NCBI RefSeq assembly: GCF_008729015.1
Contig: NZ_RKSM01000001.1
Span: forward strand, 1,116,001 to 1,180,000
Length of the DNA stretch: 64,000 nt
Direction: 5' to 3'
From: Haloarcula sp. CBA1129
Lineage (GTDB): Archaea > Halobacteriota > Halobacteria > Halobacteriales > Haloarculaceae
The position numbers and the translations under genes were made by a program. Shown here piece after piece: positions 25,527-35,306 of the stretch. Position 1 is the stretch's first letter, and the number at the start of each line of letters is the position of its first letter. The notes beneath the pieces were generated by a model that searched no databases, was not told the origin of the DNA, and worked only from the letters and a program-made list of their open reading frames with translations.

Positions 25527-26129
25527 GTTGACGGCGGGGTAGGCTGATAGCCGCCGGCGACGAGTTCGAGACCGAACTGGACGCCTACCACGAACAGGTC
25601 GAGCGCCCGCTGTGGCGACTCTTCCGCGCCTATACCCCGATCACGCCCTGTGGCTCACGGTCGGCTTGGTCACGAGCGTGCTCGCCTACGGGACGGTACT
25701 CGTGACTCCCATCGTGCTCGGAACGACCATCGACGCGGTGTTTACCCAGGAGAGCGCGTACGTGCTCCCGCTCGTGTCCGATGCGTAGCTACCGACCGTA
25801 CGCGCAGTTCTGGCTCTCGACGGCCGTTGTCGCCGCTGCGCTGTTGGGCGGTGATCTAATGGGTGCGTGGTGGGGCGATCAACTTCTTCGCCCACGGTGT
25901 GATGTACGCGATCCACGTCGCCGCCTACGAGAAGATGCAGCGCCTCGACATGACCTTCTTCGACAACAAGGAGACTGGCGAGATCATGTCCGTCCTCAAT
26001 AACGACACTGAAAATCTCGAGATCGTCTTCGACAACGTCCTCGGCGACAGCGTTCGGATCGGCGTGATTGTTGTCGGTGTCATGGCGGCACTCCAAAGGG
26101 ATGCAACTCGAACTGCCGCCAAGCATTGA
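25527..26129 (+). pseudogene. remnant of a siderophore ABC exporter (N-terminal part)
   Basis: Fragments in several frames match the start of the intact exporter at 28397: RPLWRLFRAYTPI, LVTPIVLGTTIDAVFTQESAY-like text, YAQFWLSTAVVAAALLGG, then INFFAHGVMYAIHVAAYEKM and QRLDMTFFDNKETGEIMSVL. The ATPase domain is absent and several indels are present. It is oriented opposite to the intact copy, so it may be an older duplicate or part of a second siderophore locus. Confidence 0.7.
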
Positions 26130-26240
26130 CTACACGTAGTCACGCAGTCGGTTCGACGAACTATCTTTTGATTGGTCAGACCTTTTATTACTATTCTCAG
26201 TAGACGACGCTATCAGCCGTTTCAGCGTCGACAGACGGTA

Positions 26241-28325
26241 TTACCGAGATTTTGTCCGTTTGGATGGTATCTCTGACAGTGGGTTGGAGACTGTCGTGTA
26301 CGGTTGTTCACCGTTGGACCCCATCATTCGCATGGCAGTCAGTGGTTTATGCACCAGCTGTGGTGCAAACAGCGACTCGCGGTCGGCCGAGACGCGAACA
26401 TCAGGAACCGACCGGTCGGCAGCCAGACGGTCGAACACCCGCTCACAGCGATCTCTCACCAGCGACCAGCAGTCGTCTGTGTCGACCGGTTCCGTTGCGA
26501 CAAGTCGGCCGATCAACTCACCCAGATGGTTCTGGAACAGGGAGTACCACAGCTTCTCACGGGCTGGCTGTGGGTCGGCTGTACAGATCTCCGACTCGGG
26601 ATAGAGGTCGAAGCCGAGATCACCGACTCGCGGTATGCAGAGACTGACATCGCCGAAATCACTACACAGTGCGCCTGTGGGACGACCGTCGTTGAAAACG
26701 ATGGCCGTATTCTGGAGGTGGGCTTCTAGCGCAATACCCTGCTTCACGAGGAGCGTGAGTGGCCCGGGAATAACAGCGTCGAGATACTCCTCGAGAAACG
26801 CCCTGACTGTCTCAGACCGATCTGCCGTCATCATGTTGGTGGCAGTGGTATCGATGAGTGCAGCGAGAACCGACTGATCGCCCGATGGCGGACAGGAGAG
26901 GATACTCGCAGCCGTTACTGCCTGTTCGCAGTCAGCGACGATCGAGTGGGCTGCAGGGGGGTGTCGAATGAGTGATCCGAGATGACGGGCATCGTCGTAC
27001 CCCTCTCCGCCAGAATAGGGGCCATCAGGTGGGTGATAACAGGCGGCAGCTGGTTCGGTGAGGACTCCGAAGCGGTCGAAGGATTCGGTTTCACACCGCT
27101 GTCTGATGAGTTCTCCGAGCGGTGGGCCGTTGGCAACGACGCTTGGCGACAGTGTTCGGACCGCGTTGGTCGTCTGGACGCCGATGGCGAGTTTGAGGTG
27201 TGGCGGAGCAGTGAGCGACGTTTCCTCGGGATCAGGGACGACTGTCCGAAGCGATAACAGCGGTGTTGCCGACCGCGAATAGTCTACAATGGGGACAACG
27301 TGATCTCTTCGGCACGCCTCGGCATAGCGCTCCGGCACCACATGTCTGAACTGCCACGGGTGAACAGGGAGAACGATGTAGTCACTCCGGTCACGACCAG
27401 CAGGGAGTGACTGTTCGACCGCTGACGCCAACCCGGGGAACAGCTCATAGAGCCACTCGGTGATCGATCTCTCCTCGGCCGACACTGACAGCGTGTGCCT
27501 GCTGTGGACCGCAACAAACCGGAGGGAGATTAAATCGGTGAATTCCGGCGTGAACGACAACAGCTCCGTCGGCGACATATTCCGCCGCAGTTTTGCACCT
27601 GGATGGATCGGGTGCCCGTCAGTCACGAGCCGATCAAAAAAGGCACCAGTGTCGGCGGCCCGACGTGGCCGGTCAGCTGTCGGCACCGGCGTTTGGTCGA
27701 GATCGTTCCAGAGAGTTTGTCGTCCAAGATGCGCCAACGCGAGGTTTGCAACGCTCTCGCCCACCTCCGAGCGGAAGCGGTCGGCGTCGTCGGCCGTTGG
27801 AAACGCTTCTTCCCGTTCGAGAAGTCCCACGATTGTTTCTGGACTCCCAACTGGCTTGACCTCATCGGGACGGCAGATCACGGCCCACCCACCAAACCGA
27901 AAACGACCGTACGGTCCACTCGTTATCACAGGAGCAACGACCGAAGCCGACACAGTCGGAAACCGGATCACAAGCAACTGTTCGGCCGCACCTAGATCAG
28001 GAACGCGCTCTATGAGTGTCGCTACATCGTCTGCGCCTGGAACCGTGTCTCCAGGCGCTGTCGTGGCCCCATCGATGCTGACGGTCACTGGCTCCGGAAT
28101 ACCTGCTGGGGCATCCCGGGCCAAGCCACCGAGTAACCGTTCGAGGATCGATCGTCTGGCGTCGACCAGTTGGCGGCGGTAGCCCTTGTCAGCCGGGTGC
28201 CTAAATTCGTGTTGGTCAGCATAGTAGCAGGCCGCAGGCAGTGCGCTCCGTTCGTGCTCCGTCAACGCCATGTGGGCGAGCATATCACTCTCACCGTTCG
28301 TATCGGATAGTAGATGTCTTGTCAT
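26241..28325 (-). CDS. IucA/IucC-family siderophore synthetase (NIS synthetase)
   Basis: 694 residues. NIS synthetases adenylate a carboxylate such as citrate and condense it with an amine or alcohol. Visible family marks are GHPIHPGAKLRRNM (nucleotide-binding region), LPVHPWQF, LKLAIGVQTTNAVRTL, VKQGIALEAHLQNTAIVF (active-site and Mg region) and the FhuF-like C-terminal tail (HKPLTAMRMMG). The start at 28325 lies 9 bp below iron box 2, which suits a leaderless transcript. It is one of three paralogues in the window. The protein is intact; its position in the pathway cannot be assigned by reading alone. Confidence 0.9.
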   Translation of the reverse strand: MTRHLLSDTNGESDMLAHMALTEHERSALPAACYYADQHEFRHPADKGYRRQLVDARRSILERLLGGLARDAPAGIPEPVTVSIDGATTAPGDTVPGADDVATLIERVPDLGAAEQLLVIRFPTVSASVVAPVITSGPYGRFRFGGWAVICRPDEVKPVGSPETIVGLLEREEAFPTADDADRFRSEVGESVANLALAHLGRQTLWNDLDQTPVPTADRPRRAADTGAFFDRLVTDGHPIHPGAKLRRNMSPTELLSFTPEFTDLISLRFVAVHSRHTLSVSAEERSITEWLYELFPGLASAVEQSLPAGRDRSDYIVLPVHPWQFRHVVPERYAEACRRDHVVPIVDYSRSATPLLSLRTVVPDPEETSLTAPPHLKLAIGVQTTNAVRTLSPSVVANGPPLGELIRQRCETESFDRFGVLTEPAAACYHPPDGPYSGGEGYDDARHLGSLIRHPPAAHSIVADCEQAVTAASILSCPPSGDQSVLAALIDTTATNMMTADRSETVRAFLEEYLDAVIPGPLTLLVKQGIALEAHLQNTAIVFNDGRPTGALCSDFGDVSLCIPRVGDLGFDLYPESEICTADPQPAREKLWYSLFQNHLGELIGRLVATEPVDTDDCWSLVRDRCERVFDRLAADRSVPDVRVSADRESLFAPQLVHKPLTAMRMMGSNGEQPYTTVSNPLSEIPSKRTKSR

Positions 28326-28334
28326 ATGTCTTTA

Positions 28335-28350
28335 TTTTAGGGTGGCCTAA
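28335..28350 (-). promoter_or_regulatory. iron box 2
   Basis: TTTAGGGTGGCCTAAA, matching TTTAGG-N4-CCTAAA, just upstream of the synthetase start at 28325. Confidence 0.85.
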
Positions 28351-28396
28351 AAATTGTTTCGTATCCGATCGTTGGGGGATTTGGTGTTGGTGGTCG

Positions 28397-30310
28397 TTAC
28401 GTGTTACTTAGAGAGGATTTTGACGCCTGCTCGAGGAACTCATTGGGAAGTGAGTCGGTTTCGCCCGCCTGGACCCTCCAGAGGTTCGCATAGAGACCAT
28501 CTTCGGCCAGCAGCTCTTCGTGGCTGCCACGCTCGACGATCCGTCCGTTATCGAGTGCAAGGATCGTGTCGGCATCCTTGATTGTCGACAGCCGATGAGC
28601 GATGGCGACAGTGGTCCGGTCAGTCGTGACGCGATCAAGCGACCGCTGTATCAACGCCTCCGTTTTGGTGTCGACGCTGGCTGTCGCCTCATCGAGTAGG
28701 ATGATATCGGCGTCCTGGAGAATGACTCGTGCCAGCGCGATCCGTTGGCGCTGTCCGCCGGAGAGTTTGACGCCCTGCTCGCCGACGCGGGTGTCGTATC
28801 CGGACGAAAGTGCCTCGATGAATGTGTGGGCCTCGGCAGCCCGGGCGGCCTCCCTGACCGCCTCATCACTCGCATCAAACTGTCCATACCGAATATTTTC
28901 GGCCACAGTTCCATCGAACAGTACCGTTCCCTGACTGACGTAGCCAATAGACTCACGGAGATCGCCAAGGCGGACATTCTGTACGTAGTGGCCATCGATC
29001 CGGACCGTCCCCTCGTCGGCATCGTACAGTCGCAACAGGAGCTTGGCGACTGTCGATTTACCGGCTCCCGTAGGACCGACCAGCGCTATTGTCTCGCCCG
29101 GCTCAGCAGTGAAACTAATACTGTCGAGGATCTGCTCGTCAGCTTCGTACGCGAAGCTCACGTCTTCGTATTCGACACGGCCATCGGCGGCCTTGAGCGA
29201 AACGGGGTCGGTCGACTCGTGGATGCGGACCGGGACATCGAACAGGCCACAGATTCGCTTGCCCGAGGCGCGGGCGTTTTCGTACCAATCGACAATGTTT
29301 GACAACTGTGCGAGGGGTGCAGTGAGCTGTTGGACCAACAGAATGAAGACGACAAACTCGCCAACGCTGAGTTCGCCGGAGAACCCCGGCGGCGGACCCG
29401 AGAACACCCAGATACCGCCGATAATGAACGTTGTGAGCAGGGCGGCACCGGTCAGCAGTTTCATTCCCGGCCGGTAGAGGAACGCCAACTTTGAGACGTT
29501 GACTCTCGCCTCGAACAGTCCGTGTGAAACTCCCTCCATCCGCCTGTTTTCGCGCGTGGCCGTGTTCGCTGTTTTGACGAGTTCTATCCCACTGATCCCG
29601 TTTTCGATCTGTGTGTTCAGCTTCCCGATCTTTGAGCGTAGCGTCGCATACCGTGGCTCAACGACGCGCATGAACCACCACGTAAAACCGACGAGAAACG
29701 GAACAACAACCAACGTAACAACAGCGAGTTGCGCATTCGTGTGGAACAATACGACCGAGATGCCCACGACAATGGCGAGGATACGGACAGCCTGGCTCAG
29801 AGCGTTGTCGAGGAACCGTTCGAGATTCGAAGTGTCGTTGTTGAGGACGGACATGATCTCGCCGGTCTGTATGTCGTCAAAAAACGACATATCCAACCGT
29901 TGAAGCCGTGCGTAGGCATCGATGCGGATCTCGTGTAACACTTTGTATGCGAACACGTTCATTGCCACACCACGCACCCACGTCAGCGAGGCCGTGATAC
30001 CGAGTGAGGCACCGATGAGCGTCACTGACAACCAGAACTGCGCGCTCTGTTCGACAGGCAGCCACGCTGTTGGGACCAGCGGGAGTCGGTACGGGCTTTG
30101 TCCGGTGAAGATGGCGTCGATGGTCGTCCCGAGGATAAGCGGCGTCACGAGCGTCGCAGTGTGGGCACCGAGGCTGGCCAACAACCCTACCCCGAGCCAG
30201 CTGGCCTCCGGGCGGCCGTAGTTCAAAAACAGCCGGAGAAGGGGACTTGTCACCTCCTGTTGGCGTGCCCCGAGTTCACCTGTGCCGGAATCAAATTTAC
30301 CTGAACTCAC
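28397..30310 (-). CDS. ABC exporter (fused membrane and ATPase domains), probable siderophore exporter
   Basis: 637 residues. Residues ~30-330 carry six membrane segments with the usual YARLQRLDMSFFDDIQTGEIMSVLNNDTSNLE coupling region. The ATPase has VGPTGAGKSTVAKLL (Walker A), VKLSGGQRQRIALAR (signature), IILLDEATASVD (Walker B/D-loop) and VAIAHRLSTI (H-loop). This is the MsbA/LmrA-type half-transporter, working as a dimer. Lying between synthetase and binding-protein genes, it most likely exports the finished siderophore. No iron box precedes it, but it could be read from the box-2 unit upstream, ~70 bp away across a different orientation of decay; co-transcription is uncertain. Confidence 0.88.
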   Translation of the reverse strand: MSSGKFDSGTGELGARQQEVTSPLLRLFLNYGRPEASWLGVGLLASLGAHTATLVTPLILGTTIDAIFTGQSPYRLPLVPTAWLPVEQSAQFWLSVTLIGASLGITASLTWVRGVAMNVFAYKVLHEIRIDAYARLQRLDMSFFDDIQTGEIMSVLNNDTSNLERFLDNALSQAVRILAIVVGISVVLFHTNAQLAVVTLVVVPFLVGFTWWFMRVVEPRYATLRSKIGKLNTQIENGISGIELVKTANTATRENRRMEGVSHGLFEARVNVSKLAFLYRPGMKLLTGAALLTTFIIGGIWVFSGPPPGFSGELSVGEFVVFILLVQQLTAPLAQLSNIVDWYENARASGKRICGLFDVPVRIHESTDPVSLKAADGRVEYEDVSFAYEADEQILDSISFTAEPGETIALVGPTGAGKSTVAKLLLRLYDADEGTVRIDGHYVQNVRLGDLRESIGYVSQGTVLFDGTVAENIRYGQFDASDEAVREAARAAEAHTFIEALSSGYDTRVGEQGVKLSGGQRQRIALARVILQDADIILLDEATASVDTKTEALIQRSLDRVTTDRTTVAIAHRLSTIKDADTILALDNGRIVERGSHEELLAEDGLYANLWRVQAGETDSLPNEFLEQASKSSLSNT

Positions 30311-30421
30311 AGCTGTAACTCACCGCGTTTTAGGTAGCGGTTATTTATCGAGACTGGTGGGGCTGTCAGCCGTTCAGAGCCACCATCTCCAGTCGCGTGG
30401 CGTGTTGACTGCATTCGTCAG

Positions 30422-31612
30422 TTAGAGGTGTCCTTGAATGATGTCTGTCACCCGCTGGCGGTCGAACAACTGTTTGTCGGCGGCCACCTCGGGGAACTTC
30501 TTGGCGTCGAACTCACCGAACTCTTCGGGATACAGCTGTTGAGCGACCACCTCGGTCTGGAGCAGATTCACCAGTGGCCCCTGCGAACCGAACGCACCGG
30601 GGTAGACGTTGCCCTTCTGGACCGCGCTGAGCCGGCTCCCAGTAGAGTCCTCTTCGAACGGCGTCACGAATTGCTCGGCGAACGCTTCCGGGGAGAAGCT
30701 ATCGGTGTCGCCAGTGGTGCCGATCCCCCAGTGAACGACGATAACCTCGGGGTCGACTTCGAGCAGTGTTTCGTAGTCGATAGTTCCTGATTCGATGTGG
30801 TCTGCGGTGAACGCACTCCGGATATCGAGATCCCGATACGGCTTCAGCTCGACGCCCTCGACCTGCGTCCGCATCGGATAAAACGTCCCTTCGTTCGGGT
30901 TCGACGCGCTGTTGATCAGTGCGATTTCTGGGCGTTCGTCAGCGGGCGGGAGCCGGGATTGAACCTCCTGGTGAAGCTCGTCGTGAACCTCAGCGAGCGC
31001 CTCGTAGCGTTCGCGCTCTTGGAACAGTTCTGCGAGCCGTTCTAACGCTTCGTACATCGAGTAGAGTTTGTAGTCGTGCCACTCGCGGCGGCGGAGGATG
31101 TTGTTGCCGAAGAACGGAGCGACGTTCTCGCTGATCTCGTCGGTGTCGGACTCGTCCCACGACTCGTCCCACCCGGTGCTGTGCATGTAGTTGGGGTCCA
31201 TCAGGATCACGTCGGGATCCTGCTCGTAGAAGATTTCCTTGTCCCAGTTCGTCTGCGACAGCGACTCCGTCTCCGAGAGCGGTGGAACATCGAGTCCGAA
31301 CGGCTTGAAGAGAAAGCCGGGAATCATGTAGGCCGAGGTCAGGAACCCCTCGCGCTGGCCCAGCGCAAAGGCCATGTCGGCCCACTCGCCGTTGTTGACG
31401 ATGTAGGTCTCCGGCACCGATTCGAGGGTCTGACAGCCTATCGGCTCGATACAGGCCTCGTAGCTGTCTGCCTGTTCTGTTGTGGTCGACTCATCGGAGT
31501 CGCCCGTGTTGTCTGATTCGGTACTCGACATACAGCCAGCCAGTGCTGCACCGAACGTGAGGCCCGTCCCCGCGAGTAGCTGGCGGCGTGTTACTGATTT
31601 GTGACACACCAT
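30422..31612 (-). CDS. iron-siderophore ABC binding protein, Tat lipoprotein
   Basis: 396 residues. N-terminal RRQLLAGTGLTFGAALAGC is a Tat signal with a lipobox, so the protein is lipid-anchored outside the cell. An acidic linker (SDNTGDSDESTTTEQ) follows, then a periplasmic-binding-protein fold of the FepB/BtuF cluster with a helical spine (DPDVILMDPNY, DPEVIVVHWGIG). It captures Fe-siderophore for a FecCD permease such as the one at 23506. ATG at 31612 lies 3 bp below iron box 3. Confidence 0.9.
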   Translation of the reverse strand: MVCHKSVTRRQLLAGTGLTFGAALAGCMSSTESDNTGDSDESTTTEQADSYEACIEPIGCQTLESVPETYIVNNGEWADMAFALGQREGFLTSAYMIPGFLFKPFGLDVPPLSETESLSQTNWDKEIFYEQDPDVILMDPNYMHSTGWDESWDESDTDEISENVAPFFGNNILRRREWHDYKLYSMYEALERLAELFQERERYEALAEVHDELHQEVQSRLPPADERPEIALINSASNPNEGTFYPMRTQVEGVELKPYRDLDIRSAFTADHIESGTIDYETLLEVDPEVIVVHWGIGTTGDTDSFSPEAFAEQFVTPFEEDSTGSRLSAVQKGNVYPGAFGSQGPLVNLLQTEVVAQQLYPEEFGEFDAKKFPEVAADKQLFDRQRVTDIIQGHL

Positions 31613-31615
31613 ATT

Positions 31616-31631
31616 TTTAGGCCCTCCTAAA
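31616..31631 (-). promoter_or_regulatory. iron box 3
   Basis: TTTAGGCCCTCCTAAA abuts the ATG of the binding-protein gene. A repressor here would cover the start of a leaderless message. Confidence 0.85.
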
Positions 31632-31798
31632 ATTACTTAATCCTTGTCGTTTCTGTTTATCAGAACCATCCAGCCCTACGAAGAGTCGGGCCGACAGTCG
31701 GAGGTTCTTACCGATCGAGCGATGAGTTCCGCAGCAGACGCTGTCTGTCGGCTCAGTCAGATCCTCATTCCCCACTGGGACCGCCACTGGATGTGGGG

Positions 31799-33652
31799 TT
31801 ACTGTCGGTTGACCTCTGAGAGTGGGTTGGAAAGCGTTCCATGAGTTGCTACGTCCGGACGGGTGGTCGTATCCTCGTAACCGTGTCTCATCATGCGGTT
31901 ACGGTTGAGACAGTACTTTTTGAACCGTGGACGGTAGAGATCGAACAGTTCGAACCGGGCTTCGAGTTCGGGGAACCGGGATTGATACTCGTCGATGGCC
32001 GCTCGGATCTGCTGCCAGAACCGTTCTTCGGAGTAGTTGTGGTGACGAGCCAGCAGATCGGCCATATACCGGAACACACCGACCAACAGCGTGCCGACGA
32101 TCCGGTGACAAAGTGATTCCGGCCGTGCCTGATGAAGGATATGGTGTTTGTATCGGTCGTCGTCTCGAAGCTCGTTCGGGAGCATGGCTGTCAGCTCCGG
32201 GAAATCGCGGTCGCTGATGGCTACCTCGTCGACAAAATCCTTCACAGCGATCCGTGTCGGATACCCATCGTCATGGATGAGGACGACGTTCGTCCCGTGG
32301 GGCATGAACACGAGTCCGTACTTGTAGAGGTAGTGGAGCAAGGGATCGAGGAGTGTGCCGAGGAACTCGTCAAGCCAGGCTTCGAGGTCGAGACCGGCTT
32401 GATCCGCCAGCTGCGAGACGACCGGCGTGCCGTCGATATCTTCGTGGATGAGCGCAGCCAGCGTGAGTGGGCGCTCGTCGGCATCGATAAGCGATGTCAC
32501 GCTCTCCCGCCAGACACAGCCAAGCAGTTCGTGGTACTGGTAGGGAGCCTCGTCGAACTGTGAGAACGTCGGATGTTCGTAATTAACGCTGGCAACCTCT
32601 CCCGGAAGTAACAGCTTGCAGTCGTCCCGGAGGAAGGCGTCGTTGTCCCGGATCGACTTTATGAACTCGGTTACTGCCGGGGCAGCCTCGGCCTGCTCGC
32701 CCAAAATCCCCCGATAGACGTTGGTGTTGAGCACTCGGATGGGGAGTTTCACGTGGCGCTTTTCCGAGTCGGTGACATTCGAGAACGTCCGGATCGACTG
32801 CTGGGGAAGATATTCGTCGGGTCCCTCACCCAGAGGGACGATCTTATCGGTTGCGATATCCCCGGCGAACAACTGGACGATGCTGTCGTTCCACTGCCAG
32901 TCGTGGACCGGCAACAGGAGGTAGTCGGCCGGATCGAGTCCGCGGTCGACCAGCTGCTCGCGGAACTGGTCGTAGTAGTCACCCAGTTCGTCGCTGAGTA
33001 ACCCAGCGTGCTCAAGGCCCTCAATGGCCTGAAACGTCCCCCGGTCACGGCTCACCGCGATCCAAGAGAGACGCTGGCGCTGTTTCGACTCGGGGGCGTA
33101 CTGACAGTAGTCGTCGTAACCGAACCCGATCCGCCCCTTGTTGTACGTGTACCATGGGTGTCCCTCCATCTCCCCTTCGACCGCTGCATAGGGGAGTTCG
33201 AGTATCGATTCCGCGTCGTGTTGGCTTTTTCGAGCATGAAGGTGGGCGTCGGCGATGAGAGTGTTGTTATACTCTCTGACGAGGTGGGAAGCAGTCGTTG
33301 GTTCAATACCGATATACTCCCGAGCGTCGAGCAAAAACTGGATGGGGTCGCTCGCCGACTGCCACTCCCCGCTGCCGTTTCGTCGACGGATCGTTCCATT
33401 CCGGACGCGGTAGCTGTCGAGGGGGCGCTGCTGGGCCGCAAATCGGTATTCGACGCCGTCGGTCAGCCCGAGGTGGTACTGCGTCCAAGAGTCGCCGGGT
33501 TCGTTCTCGTCGGCAGGAACTGTCTTCGTGGGTACTGGAAGTACAATATCCTCGTACATGAACTCCGCGAGTACCTTCAGAAACAGGTCGCGGTTGACGG
33601 CTGTCCAAATCTCCTCGGTAAGTGCCGACTCGAGTTGCGGGCGGTTCTGCAT
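31799..33652 (-). CDS. IucA/IucC-family siderophore synthetase (DesD/IucC-like)
   Basis: 617 residues. Family marks: EGHPWYTYNKGRIGFGYDDYCQYAPE, LLLPVHDWQWN, LPIRVLNTNVYRGI, YGLVFMPHGTNVVLIHDDGYP and the C-terminal FhuF-like part with a Cys-poor tail. The GHPWYTYNKGRIGF block is closest to the synthetases that join the last amide (DesD/AlcC/IucC group). Its ATG overlaps the stop of a 24-codon frame (TAATG), which itself starts 4 bp below iron box 4. It probably forms the final bond of the siderophore. Confidence 0.88.
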   Translation of the reverse strand: MQNRPQLESALTEEIWTAVNRDLFLKVLAEFMYEDIVLPVPTKTVPADENEPGDSWTQYHLGLTDGVEYRFAAQQRPLDSYRVRNGTIRRRNGSGEWQSASDPIQFLLDAREYIGIEPTTASHLVREYNNTLIADAHLHARKSQHDAESILELPYAAVEGEMEGHPWYTYNKGRIGFGYDDYCQYAPESKQRQRLSWIAVSRDRGTFQAIEGLEHAGLLSDELGDYYDQFREQLVDRGLDPADYLLLPVHDWQWNDSIVQLFAGDIATDKIVPLGEGPDEYLPQQSIRTFSNVTDSEKRHVKLPIRVLNTNVYRGILGEQAEAAPAVTEFIKSIRDNDAFLRDDCKLLLPGEVASVNYEHPTFSQFDEAPYQYHELLGCVWRESVTSLIDADERPLTLAALIHEDIDGTPVVSQLADQAGLDLEAWLDEFLGTLLDPLLHYLYKYGLVFMPHGTNVVLIHDDGYPTRIAVKDFVDEVAISDRDFPELTAMLPNELRDDDRYKHHILHQARPESLCHRIVGTLLVGVFRYMADLLARHHNYSEERFWQQIRAAIDEYQSRFPELEARFELFDLYRPRFKKYCLNRNRMMRHGYEDTTTRPDVATHGTLSNPLSEVNRQ

Positions 33653-33726
33653 TACTGTTCCTCCATGGTCGGTTCGACGGATCGATGTGATCTAGCCCAA
33701 TCGGTTCGTACTGGTCGGGACGCCAT
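33652..33726 (-). CDS. 24-codon leader or remnant gene ahead of the synthetase
   Basis: ATG at 33726 lies 4 bp below iron box 4, the same spacing as real genes in this regulon. The 24 residues (MASRPVRTDW...VEPTMEEQ) end TAA, overlapping the synthetase ATG. It is too short for an enzyme. It may be a translational leader, or the fused ends of one or more genes lost by internal deletion, as seen at 22972. Confidence 0.5.
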   Translation of the reverse strand: MASRPVRTDWARSHRSVEPTMEEQ

Positions 33727-33730
33727 ACTT

Positions 33731-33746
33731 TTTAGGTCTACCTAAA
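33731..33746 (-). promoter_or_regulatory. iron box 4
   Basis: TTTAGGTCTACCTAAA, upstream of the 24-codon frame and the synthetase at 31799. Confidence 0.85.
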
Positions 33747-33816
33747 AATATAAAACCTTTTTGACCTTCTTCTCCAATTTGCACTGTATTCTGACTGTTG
33801 TTTCTACGGGAAGCCT

Positions 33817-33832
33817 TTTAGGCTCGCCTAAA
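33817..33832 (+). promoter_or_regulatory. iron box 5
   Basis: TTTAGGCTCGCCTAAA, 23 bp upstream of the ATG at 33856; about 70 bp from box 4, so the divergent region has one box for each direction. Confidence 0.82.
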
Positions 33833-33855
33833 TAACTGTTGGTACAGGTGTACGA

Positions 33856-35193
33856 ATGACGTCTACAAACAGAGTAAGCGAGATATGTACCGATGAGGAG
33901 ATCAATCTCATTCGCCTGTTGTTTGTTACCCAAAGCGGGGCGATCAGGGCTCATGCAGTCGATATCGAGAAAGTCGACTCGGCGGTCGAAACCGGTATCA
34001 CGATCTCCGAGTTGGTCCAGACGTACAACGCGTTTGGTCGACGCGACAAGGACGGTCGGTTCGACGCGGCGGGAGAGGTGATACTCCACCCCGATCGGGA
34101 GACGTTTCGGCGGCTTCCGTACGCCGCGCGCGCTGGGGCGATGCTGTGTGATATTGAGACACTCGACGGTGAGCCGTGGACCGTCGACGCACGGTCCTCA
34201 CTGCGAACACTCCAGACGGAGTTCGCCGACGCCGGGCTGGCTCCGTCTGTTGCGTTCGAGAGCGAGTTCCATCTGTTCGAACAGCAAGACGGAGAGAGCC
34301 AGCGTGTCGACCATCGGGGTGCCTATTCGACGGCAAGCACACGGGAAACCCACGAAACGATTCTGGCGATCACTGACGCGCTCAAGGCACAGGAGATTCC
34401 GGTCGAGAAGTACTATCCGGAGTACGCTGCCGGAAAACACGAAATCGTCACCGGACACCGCTCGGGACTCCAGGCGGCCGACGACTGCGTGTTGCTCCGG
34501 GAGACGGTCGACAGCGTTGCGCGCAAGCAGGGTTACCAGTCGACGTTCGTTCCGAAGCCGTTCGATAACGCGACTGCCGGCTGCCACATCCACGTCTCCC
34601 TGTGGGACGACGACAACGTGATGTACGACGCCAATCAGGAGGGGCTTAGCCGGACCGGGCGGCAGTTCGTCGCAGGCGTACTCGAACACGCGCCCGGACT
34701 CTGTGGGCTCACCGCCCCGGCGGTCAACTCGTATGCCCGCCTGCGTCCGCAATACGGTGCAGCCGCCTTCGTCTGCTGGGGACGGGGCAACCGCGAGGCA
34801 CTCGTTCGGATTCCGGCCCCAGACCCACAGGATCCGGCGGGCTCGACACGGATCGAGTTCCGGGCGGCCGACAACACTGCTAACCCATATCTAGGGCTGC
34901 TCGGGCTGTTAGCAGCCGGACGCGACGGGATCGAACGCGACCTCGAACCGCCGGAACCGGTTGCCGTCGACCCCGGATCCCTCTCAGAAGGTCAACGAGT
35001 CGACCGTGGGATCGACCGTCTCCCCCGGACGCTCGGCGAGGCACTCGACGCACTCGAAGCCGACACGACGTTCCAGGAAGCGCTTGGCGATGATCTCTTC
35101 GAGACGTATCTCGGCGTCAAACGCAGTCACTGGGAGGCCTTTACCCGGAGCGCCAACTCATGGCAACGTGATCGGCTCCGGAGCGTCTACTGA
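33856..35193 (+). CDS. glutamine-synthetase-like ligase (gamma-glutamyl-amine type) in the iron regulon
   Basis: 445 residues of the GlnA fold: N-terminal beta-grasp ([20 protein letters not shown]), then [16 protein letters not shown] (metal-site ExE), [32 protein letters not shown] (HIHxS metal region), [19 protein letters not shown], and [17 protein letters not shown] (catalytic Arg/Glu region). The lack of NRY-type adenylylation marks and the family wording suit PuuA/GlnA3-type ligases that glutamylate amines rather than ammonia. Its own iron box and its place beside diaminopropane-forming genes suggest it acts on a siderophore diamine or its intermediate; this is inference. Confidence 0.82.
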   Translation: MTSTNRVSEICTDEEINLIRLLFVTQSGAIRAHAVDIEKVDSAVETGITISELVQTYNAFGRRDKDGRFDAAGEVILHPDRETFRRLPYAARAGAMLCDIETLDGEPWTVDARSSLRTLQTEFADAGLAPSVAFESEFHLFEQQDGESQRVDHRGAYSTASTRETHETILAITDALKAQEIPVEKYYPEYAAGKHEIVTGHRSGLQAADDCVLLRETVDSVARKQGYQSTFVPKPFDNATAGCHIHVSLWDDDNVMYDANQEGLSRTGRQFVAGVLEHAPGLCGLTAPAVNSYARLRPQYGAAAFVCWGRGNREALVRIPAPDPQDPAGSTRIEFRAADNTANPYLGLLGLLAAGRDGIERDLEPPEPVAVDPGSLSEGQRVDRGIDRLPRTLGEALDALEADTTFQEALGDDLFETYLGVKRSHWEAFTRSANSWQRDRLRSVY

Positions 35194-35282
35194 CTCCCGC
35201 CGGAGACCTCGTTATCTGTGGAACTGATAGTTCGAACTCACAGTTCTCCGACATATTACTGGTATCAAAGCTTTTATGAATT

Positions 35283-35298
35283 TTTAGGCCAACCTAAA
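35283..35298 (+). promoter_or_regulatory. iron box 6
   Basis: TTTAGGCCAACCTAAA, 8 bp upstream of the ATG at 35307, controlling the dat-ddc-synthetase operon. Confidence 0.85.
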
Positions 35299-35306
35299 AA
35301 CACATC

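Noticed and set aside
33008-33745. 245-codon plus-strand frame antisense to the siderophore synthetase
   Set aside because: Shadow of the minus-strand synthetase, whose motifs are unmistakable.
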